Source of the DNA: Flavobacteriales bacterium
Lineage (GTDB): Bacteria; Bacteroidota; Bacteroidia; Flavobacteriales_D; Crocinitomicaceae
DNA length: 10,037 bases
Direction: 5' to 3'
NCBI GenBank assembly: GCA_947462695.1
Contig: CANHQC010000051.1
Coordinates: 1-10,037, forward strand
Under the pieces are notes generated by a model. The model made no database searches. It was not told where the DNA came from and saw only the letters and a list, made by a program, of their open reading frames with translations. Positions within the stretch are counted from its first letter, which is position 1; each line of letters opens with the position of its first letter. The translations under genes and the position numbers were made by a program. This document shows, piece by piece, positions 6,801 through 10,037 of the stretch.

Positions 6801-8246
6801 GTGTATCAAGAGCAGGTAATGCTTCTTTCTCAAAAGTTAGCCGGATTCACGAAAGGTGAGGCGGATACCTTGAGAAAAGCCATGGGTAAGAAGCAAAAGG
6901 ATGTGCTGGATAAAATGAAACCAGCGTTCCTTGAAAAAGGTGCTGAAAAGGGACATGATACAGTTAAGCTGGAAAAAATATGGAAGGATTGGGAGGCGTT
7001 TGCATCATACGCGTTTAATAAATCCCACTCTACGTGTTATGCCTGGATTGCTTATCAAACGGCCTACTTGAAAGCCAATTATCCTTCTGAATACATGGCT
7101 TCTGTGCTTTCGAATAACATGAGCGATATAAAGCAAGTTTCGTTTTTCATGGAGGAATGTAAGCGCATGGGGCTTTCAGTTTTGGGTCCAGATGTGAATG
7201 AATCCAATTACCAATTTACGGTGAATAAACAAGGCGCCATTCGTTTTGGTCTTGGTGCAATTAGAGGTCTAGGCAGCGGTCCGGTCGAAGCCATCATCGA
7301 GGAACGAAAAGAAAACGGAAGTTTTAAATCCATATTTGATTTGACCAAGCGCATCAATTTACGCGTGTGTAATAAAAGAGCATTCGAAAGTTTAGCCTAT
7401 GCAGGTGGATTTGATTCATTCCCGAATGTACACCGCGCTCAATATTTTAAAGAGGATAATAATGGACGACTTTTTCTAGAAAATGCCATTAAATACGGTA
7501 CAGCACATCAAGAGAGTGCGTCATCATCTCAAGGTACAATTTTTGATTTACCGGGTCAGGAGATTCAATTGCCGGAACCTGAAATTCCCAAAGCAGATGA
7601 ATGGGGAAGTATTTATAAGCTAAATAGAGAAAAAGAGGTGGTTGGAATCTTTATTTCTGGTCACCCACTTGACGATTTTAAGTTTGAAATTTCTTCTTTT
7701 TGTAATGGAACGGTTGCCATGCTCAACGATATGAATGCCCATAAAGGAAAAGAGCTGCTCATTCCGTCAGTTGTTGTGGATGCGGAGCACCGTTTCACGA
7801 AAAATGGCGATCCCTTCGGGACGCTAGTCGTTGAAGATTACTTTGATTCGTACAAGTTGTTTTTGTGGCGTGAAAACTATTTGAAATTCAAGCATTTTAT
7901 TCAGCCAGGGGCATTCATTGCGATGAAAGGTCGAATTGAAATTCCTCAGCGAAGAAGTGAATTGGAATTTGTCATTCACTCGATAGAGTTGCTTCAAAAT
8001 TTAAAGGAAACAAAAGCAAAAAGTATCCATGTACGCATTCCTTCAAAGTCACTTACCCATGCTGTTGTGATGGATCTTAATCAGTTGATTCTGACAAATG
8101 AAGGTTCGTGTTCATTACATTTTACAGTTTTTGATCCGTTGGAAGAAATAGAGGTACGATTGCCTTCAAAATCTGTTAAAGTTGATCCGTCGACATCTTT
8201 ACTAAAAGCGTTGGAAAAAATGGATCTTGAGTTTGAACTGAGGTAA
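3885..8246 (+). CDS. dnaE: DNA polymerase III subunit alpha with fused N-terminal DEDDh exonuclease
   Basis: Replicative C-family DNA polymerase, 1453 aa. Domains in order: residues 1-190, DnaQ-like 3'-5' exonuclease with FDTETTG (D6, E8), NVGFD (D105) and HNATAD (H170, D175), so all DEDDh residues are present; a linker to about 255; PHP domain about 256-500; polymerase palm/fingers about 550-1060 with GPGRGSAAGS (643-652), PDIDIDF (684-690, catalytic D687 and D689 by alignment with E. coli) and LLKMDFLGL (third Asp, D854); FNKSHSTCYAW (1044-1054); helix-hairpin-helix region about 1090-1180; a likely beta-clamp motif QGTIF at 1216-1220; an OB fold about 1288-1370; and a short C-terminal domain. 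E. coli DnaE is 1160 aa and lacks the exonuclease, which is the separate DnaQ subunit. The PHP domain has lost most metal-binding positions. MYLIFDTETTGLP at the start agrees with flavobacterial homologs as I remember them. Its stop abuts that of the convergent gene at 8247. Confidence 0.97.
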   Translation: MYLIFDTETTGLPRNWNAPISDTSNWPRVVQIAWQLHDATGQVIEHKDFLVQPEGFDIPFDAERIHGISTELAAKYGESLDDVLLLFNQALEKAQFVVGQNVGFDLNVLGCEFVRKEVATQLHDLPVLDTCNERSAELCKIPGGRGGKFKFPTLTELHEFLFQEPFAEAHNATADVEATTRCFFELVRIGHFTLEELNQDSTYLEDFKSFNPMPIGLIGLKHTNLKEESAKLKQAINQSVTNKVDHSALELLTDLPFVHLHNHSQFSILQSTTTVNELVSQAVKFNMPAVALTDTGNMMAAFHFEKAVSAHNKSIKLAREKAKETGELFEGQELLPIIGCEFYVCKDHLDKSKKDNGYQVVFLAKNKEGYQNLIKLASFAYTEGMYYVPRIDKQLIQQYKKDLIVLSGNLYGEVPNLILNVGEAQAEEALIWWKTQFGDDFYLEIMRHGQEDEDRVNQTLIRFARKHEVKLVATNNTFYLNKSDAEAHDILLCIKDSELVSTPKGRGRGYRYGLENQEYYFKSAEEMKALFADLPDAIESIGEIINKCTPYGLSRDVLLPAFDIPAEFQDPQDQLDGGKKGENNYLRHLTYEGAKRRYAEVTDEIRERIDFELATIEKTGYPGYFLIVQDFCQAARDMGVSVGPGRGSAAGSAVAYCTGITNVDPIEYDLLFERFLNPDRVSMPDIDIDFDDEGRGRVIDWVINKYGSNQVAQIITYGTMAAKSSIRDTARVLDLPLPEADRLAKLVPDLSLGKLLQFSDTELVEKLKNSQDDVQRAKELRKIAEGSELSSRVVRQARQLEGSVRNTGIHACGVIITPDDITNFVPVATAKDSNMYCTQYDNSVAESAGLLKMDFLGLKTLTLIKDAVRNVKEVHGVDLDPDTFPIDDAKTYELFQRGETVGIFQYESAGMQKYMRELKPTVFADLIAMNALYRPGPLEYIPSFIKRKHGEEPIVYDLDDCEEYLKETYGITVYQEQVMLLSQKLAGFTKGEADTLRKAMGKKQKDVLDKMKPAFLEKGAEKGHDTVKLEKIWKDWEAFASYAFNKSHSTCYAWIAYQTAYLKANYPSEYMASVLSNNMSDIKQVSFFMEECKRMGLSVLGPDVNESNYQFTVNKQGAIRFGLGAIRGLGSGPVEAIIEERKENGSFKSIFDLTKRINLRVCNKRAFESLAYAGGFDSFPNVHRAQYFKEDNNGRLFLENAIKYGTAHQESASSSQGTIFDLPGQEIQLPEPEIPKADEWGSIYKLNREKEVVGIFISGHPLDDFKFEISSFCNGTVAMLNDMNAHKGKELLIPSVVVDAEHRFTKNGDPFGTLVVEDYFDSYKLFLWRENYLKFKHFIQPGAFIAMKGRIEIPQRRSELEFVIHSIELLQNLKETKAKSIHVRIPSKSLTHAVVMDLNQLILTNEGSCSLHFTVFDPLEEIEVRLPSKSVKVDPSTSLLKALEKMDLEFELR

Positions 8247-9128
8247 TTAATCTAATACTTTTCTGAGCTCATCAAGTTCACTCACTTTTTTGCTATTCCC
8301 AACTTGTTGAAATGCACCAATTAAATTGGTTATCATGCGTCTTATGACAGTTGTATTTGAGCAGGGTTCGAAGTAATCCCTTTCAAATGGGAGCTGAAGT
8401 CCCTTTAAAAAGTCCTTGATGGCACTCGAATCTAAAATACTTCCTTTTGAGAAAGGATTGATGTAAAATAAAACGCCGAATTCATCGTGGGAACTCAAAT
8501 ATTGATTGGATCCATTTTCATCCATAAATGCAAGGATAAAATGATTCGGTAAATTAACCCCGTAAATTGGAACACCCAGCGATTGGGCTACCTGACTATA
8601 TAAAATGGAAAGGCTCAACGGATTGCCTTTTTTGAAATCAATTACATCATTAATAAAGGAGTTGGAAGGGAGGTGATAGTTTTTCGTATCTCCCTGGAAA
8701 TGAAATAAGTCAAAAAAAACGCGATTGATTATTTTGACTTTTTCAAATGCTGTTTGGTGGTCATTCAACTCTAACCAAATGGAGCGTTTCAGCTGATCAA
8801 TGAATGTGTAAACAGAAGTATCATCTAAGTCTTTGTATTGATAATTCGCTACAATTAATGCTCCCTCGATTAAATCTTTATCCGAAGAATGGCTCCATTC
8901 AACAAGCTTCCGTTTGATTTCTTCGAAATGGATGTCTTGGACTATTCGCTGAATCCGTTCATGAAATATGAGTTCATAATCTAAGTTGTCAAGTGAGTTT
9001 TCCAGAAATGGAATCGCGTCACTTCCAAATTCCATGATTGTGTTGCGCACCTGGGTATACACAGATTCATCTGGATCATCAACCAAGCGAATTAACGCAT
9101 GTAAATCTATTTCGTTTACCACCTTCAC
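8247..9128 (-). CDS. SirB1/transglutaminase-like family protein
   Basis: A 293 aa cytoplasmic-looking protein (no signal peptide) of the SirB1/Transglut_core2 type. The family hallmarks are KKGNPLSLSILY at residues 166-177 and GVNLPNHFIL at 190-199, with the conserved His at 196. The nucleophilic Cys of true transglutaminases is not seen in the first motif, as is usual for this family, so enzymatic activity is doubtful. Residues 5-75 look like HEAT-type helices (LIRLVDDPDESVYTQVRNTI), and the C-terminus (about 255-290) has a single helical pair where relatives often carry TPRs. The start is GTG at 9128, with a second GTG two codons later. The box TACTTTTG ends four bases before it, so the message may be leaderless. 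The gene is convergent with dnaE without a single base between the stops. The cellular role of the family is unclear to me. Confidence 0.87.
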   Translation of the reverse strand: MKVVNEIDLHALIRLVDDPDESVYTQVRNTIMEFGSDAIPFLENSLDNLDYELIFHERIQRIVQDIHFEEIKRKLVEWSHSSDKDLIEGALIVANYQYKDLDDTSVYTFIDQLKRSIWLELNDHQTAFEKVKIINRVFFDLFHFQGDTKNYHLPSNSFINDVIDFKKGNPLSLSILYSQVAQSLGVPIYGVNLPNHFILAFMDENGSNQYLSSHDEFGVLFYINPFSKGSILDSSAIKDFLKGLQLPFERDYFEPCSNTTVIRRMITNLIGAFQQVGNSKKVSELDELRKVLD

Positions 9129-9132
9129 TTTT

Positions 9133-9140
9133 CAAAAGTA
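9133..9140 (-). promoter_or_regulatory. Putative -7 promoter box for the SirB1-like gene (TACTTTTG)
   Basis: The minus strand reads TACTTTTG, an exact fit to TAnnTTTG. Four bases (AAAA) separate it from the GTG at 9128, the same spacing as for ruvX, so the transcript would start at or beside the start codon. Confidence 0.55.
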
Positions 9141-9290
9141 CATGCGATTTAGAAGGAAGAATAACTGAGTTCGTGCTGTTTATCAATGTCAATATGTTAA
9201 TTAAGCGGCAAATTGAGCAAAAATGAAACCTTTTCCATCGTTTGGCGTTTAGTGTTTTACGGATCAATTATTAACATCTACAGGTTAAGG

Positions 9291-9324
9291 AAAGAGAGGC
9301 TTCAATTGAGGCCTCTTTTTTTTT
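9291..9324 (+). terminator. Strong plus-strand Rho-independent terminator without an adjacent plus-strand gene
   Basis: A hairpin of about 13 bp: arms AAAGAGAGGCTTC (9291-9303) and GAGGCCTCTTTTT (9308-9320) with two G-U pairs and an AATT loop, followed by T to 9324. The T-run lies only on the plus-strand side; the minus strand lacks one. The nearest plus-strand gene upstream is dnaE, which ends 1 kb earlier. It may terminate dnaE read-through or an unseen small RNA. Confidence 0.75.
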
Positions 9325-9349
9325 ACACTTCAGAAGTTCGATTTCTTTT

Positions 9350-9382
9350 TTTGAATCTATGTGTCATTTTGACACATTTTTG
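9350..9382 (+). promoter_or_regulatory. Possible promoter of the lectin gene
   Basis: TTTG at 9350-9353 as a -33 element and CATTTTTG at 9375-9382 as a -7 box (seven of eight matches to TAnnTTTG) are 21 bp apart, a plausible Bacteroidota spacing. Transcription would begin near 9387-9389, giving a leader of about 37 nt. The 19-bp dyad at 9359-9377 lies between the two elements and touches the -7 box. Confidence 0.35.
9359..9377. repeat. Perfect dyad ATGTGTCA-TTT-TGACACAT (candidate operator)
   Basis: Inverted repeat with 8-bp perfect arms and a 3-bp spacer. It overlaps the possible lectin-gene promoter. The arms are AT-rich, the loop is only 3 nt and T follows the right arm, so a weak terminator is an alternative, but a strong one already lies 35 bp upstream. 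Confidence 0.55.
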
Positions 9383-9391
9383 TACTTTCAT

Positions 9392-9406
9392 TGACTAAAC
9401 TAGTCA
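9392..9406. repeat. Perfect dyad TGACTA-AAC-TAGTCA (candidate operator)
   Basis: Inverted repeat with 6-bp perfect arms and a 3-bp spacer. Its centre is 31 bp (about three DNA turns) from the centre of the dyad at 9359-9377. It would lie just downstream of the inferred transcription start, 18 bp before the ATG at 9425. Confidence 0.45.
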
Positions 9407-9424
9407 CCGTTGATAAACACTCGA

Positions 9425-10037
9425 ATGAATCGGTTTTCATTTACTATGCTTTGTTTGCTACTGATTCATTGTTTCAATGTAAAAGCTCAAGCGTACGTTT
9501 TTGCGCAACTTTCAGGTTCGCCAGTTTTAAATACGCAAGGGTGGAATATTACGGGCAATGCTATGGTTACGGACACGCCTGGAGATCCGAATACATTTGC
9601 TGATGAATTAGTGCTCACGCCTAATGCCAGTTGGCAAAGTGGTTCAATCTTTCTTAATTCACCAATAAATCCTGCGTTGTGCACGAAATGGACAGTTGAT
9701 TTCGAGTTCCGTATATTCGGAGGAAGTGCTGCAGATGGCATAGCTTTTTGTTTTATTGACGTTCCTCCAACCGGTTTTGTAAGCGGTGCTGGAATGGGAA
9801 TTCCTGGTACTGCTAACGGATTGAAAGTAGGGTTGGATACGTACAATAATTGTGGTGGACCAAATCCTGAGCTTCAAATTTTTTCTGGAGCAGGCTACGA
9901 TGAGTGTATTCCCGGAATGGTGAAGCTAGAAAACACCTCTGGAAATTTGAATTTTATTCGAAACAATGCATACCAACCTGCGCGGATTACCTACGATAAC
10001 GGTCTAATCGAGTTGTACATTAACAATACGTTGTACC
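9425..10037 (+). CDS. Secreted L-type (legume-like) lectin domain protein, 3' end cut by window edge
   Basis: Open frame of 204 codons from ATG 9425 to the window edge. The signal peptide MNRFSFTMLCLLLIHCFNVK ends in AQA, with likely cleavage near residues 21-23. Residues about 24-204 resemble the carbohydrate-binding jelly roll of L-type lectins: strand VDFEFRIFGG at 91-100, ADGIAFCF at 103-110 (the conserved Ala-Asp of the metal site), GLKVGLDTYNN at 132-142 (D138, Y140 and N142 in the place of the metal/sugar loop), and IELYINN at 195-201. Gly136 stands where legume lectins have a metal-binding Glu. Four Cys (86, 109, 143, 161) in the mature part could form disulfides outside the cell. In Bacteroidota such domains usually sit at the front of large surface proteins exported by the type IX system; the C-terminus that would show this is outside the window. 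Sugar specificity cannot be read. Confidence 0.8.
   Translation, partial: MNRFSFTMLCLLLIHCFNVKAQAYVFAQLSGSPVLNTQGWNITGNAMVTDTPGDPNTFADELVLTPNASWQSGSIFLNSPINPALCTKWTVDFEFRIFGGSAADGIAFCFIDVPPTGFVSGAGMGIPGTANGLKVGLDTYNNCGGPNPELQIFSGAGYDECIPGMVKLENTSGNLNFIRNNAYQPARITYDNGLIELYINNTLY

Larger units (their letters stand above)
9129..9424. other. Non-coding stretch between the SirB1-like gene and the lectin gene
   Basis: About 296 bp without a supportable protein gene. It contains the minus-strand promoter box (9133-9140), a featureless AT-rich part (about 9141-9290, with a weak TTAAC/GTTAA inverted pair at 9271-9288), a strong plus-strand terminator (9291-9324), and the promoter region of the lectin gene with two dyads. 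Short frames here start with weak codons, show no family motifs and run across the terminator or promoter signals. Confidence 0.7.

Noticed and set aside
8226..8291. Possible terminator hairpin after dnaE (TGAG...GAAC pairing with GTTCACTCA before six T)
   Set aside because: The stem is interrupted by a bulge, the loop is about 37 nt and the T-run lies within the opposite gene; too weak to call.
9271..9288. Inverted pair TTAAC/GTTAA before the terminator
   Set aside because: Arms of only five AT-rich bases with an 8-nt gap, not better than chance in this sequence.
9359..9381. Reading the 19-bp dyad plus T5 as a second terminator
   Set aside because: Low-GC stem, three-base loop and a strong terminator just 35 bp upstream make an operator the better explanation, though not excluded.
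9213..9398. Small plus-strand frame of 61 codons
   Set aside because: It begins with TTG, runs straight through the strong terminator and the first dyad, and shows no recognisable composition or motif.
9487..9846. Minus-strand frame of 119 codons opposite the lectin gene
   Set aside because: The plus frame here has a signal peptide and lectin motifs; the minus frame is a shadow.

Overview
The window looks like a chromosomal core-genome segment from a Bacteroidota bacterium, most likely a flavobacterium-like member (Flavobacteriales or a Crocinitomicaceae-type relative). The evidence is AT-rich DNA, start codons without Shine-Dalgarno sequences, repeated matches to the Bacteroidota -7 promoter box TAnnTTTG, a DnaE polymerase with an N-terminal exonuclease domain, secreted DUF1573 proteins, and a secreted legume-lectin-like protein. 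The genus assignment is inference.

Layout: (1) 1-615, minus: dapD (lysine and peptidoglycan precursor synthesis), cut by the left edge. (2) 616-680: a compact divergent promoter region with two copies of TATCTTTG facing away from each other. (3) 681-2369, plus: ruvX, def (peptide deformylase) and a small lipoprotein with TPR-like helices. (4) 2445-3754, plus: three secreted DUF1573 proteins. The first and third are close paralogs (about 81% identical over a 100-residue core), and both have the same direct-repeat element at identical spacing upstream of the -7 box. The second starts inside the stop codon of the first. A strong GNRA-loop terminator closes the cluster. (5) 3885-8246, plus: DNA polymerase III alpha (dnaE), 1453 aa, with a fused DEDDh proofreading exonuclease and an apparently degenerate PHP domain. 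(6) 8247-9128, minus: a SirB1/transglutaminase-like protein whose stop codon directly abuts that of dnaE. (7) 9129-9424: a non-coding stretch with the minus-strand promoter of the SirB1-like gene, a strong plus-strand terminator with no plus-strand gene in front of it, and two perfect dyads 31 bp apart before the last gene. (8) 9425-10037, plus: start of a secreted L-type-lectin-like protein, cut by the right edge.

Most genes are housekeeping: cell-wall/lysine precursor, RNA or Holliday-junction processing, N-terminal protein maturation and replication. The cell-envelope genes are the lipoprotein, the DUF1573 proteins and the lectin. I see no mobile element, CRISPR array, tRNA or rRNA. No wholly new multi-gene system is evident. 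The less ordinary signals are regulatory (the 11-bp-period repeats at two DUF1573 promoters, the paired dyads before the lectin gene, the unassigned terminator) plus the domain architecture of the polymerase.
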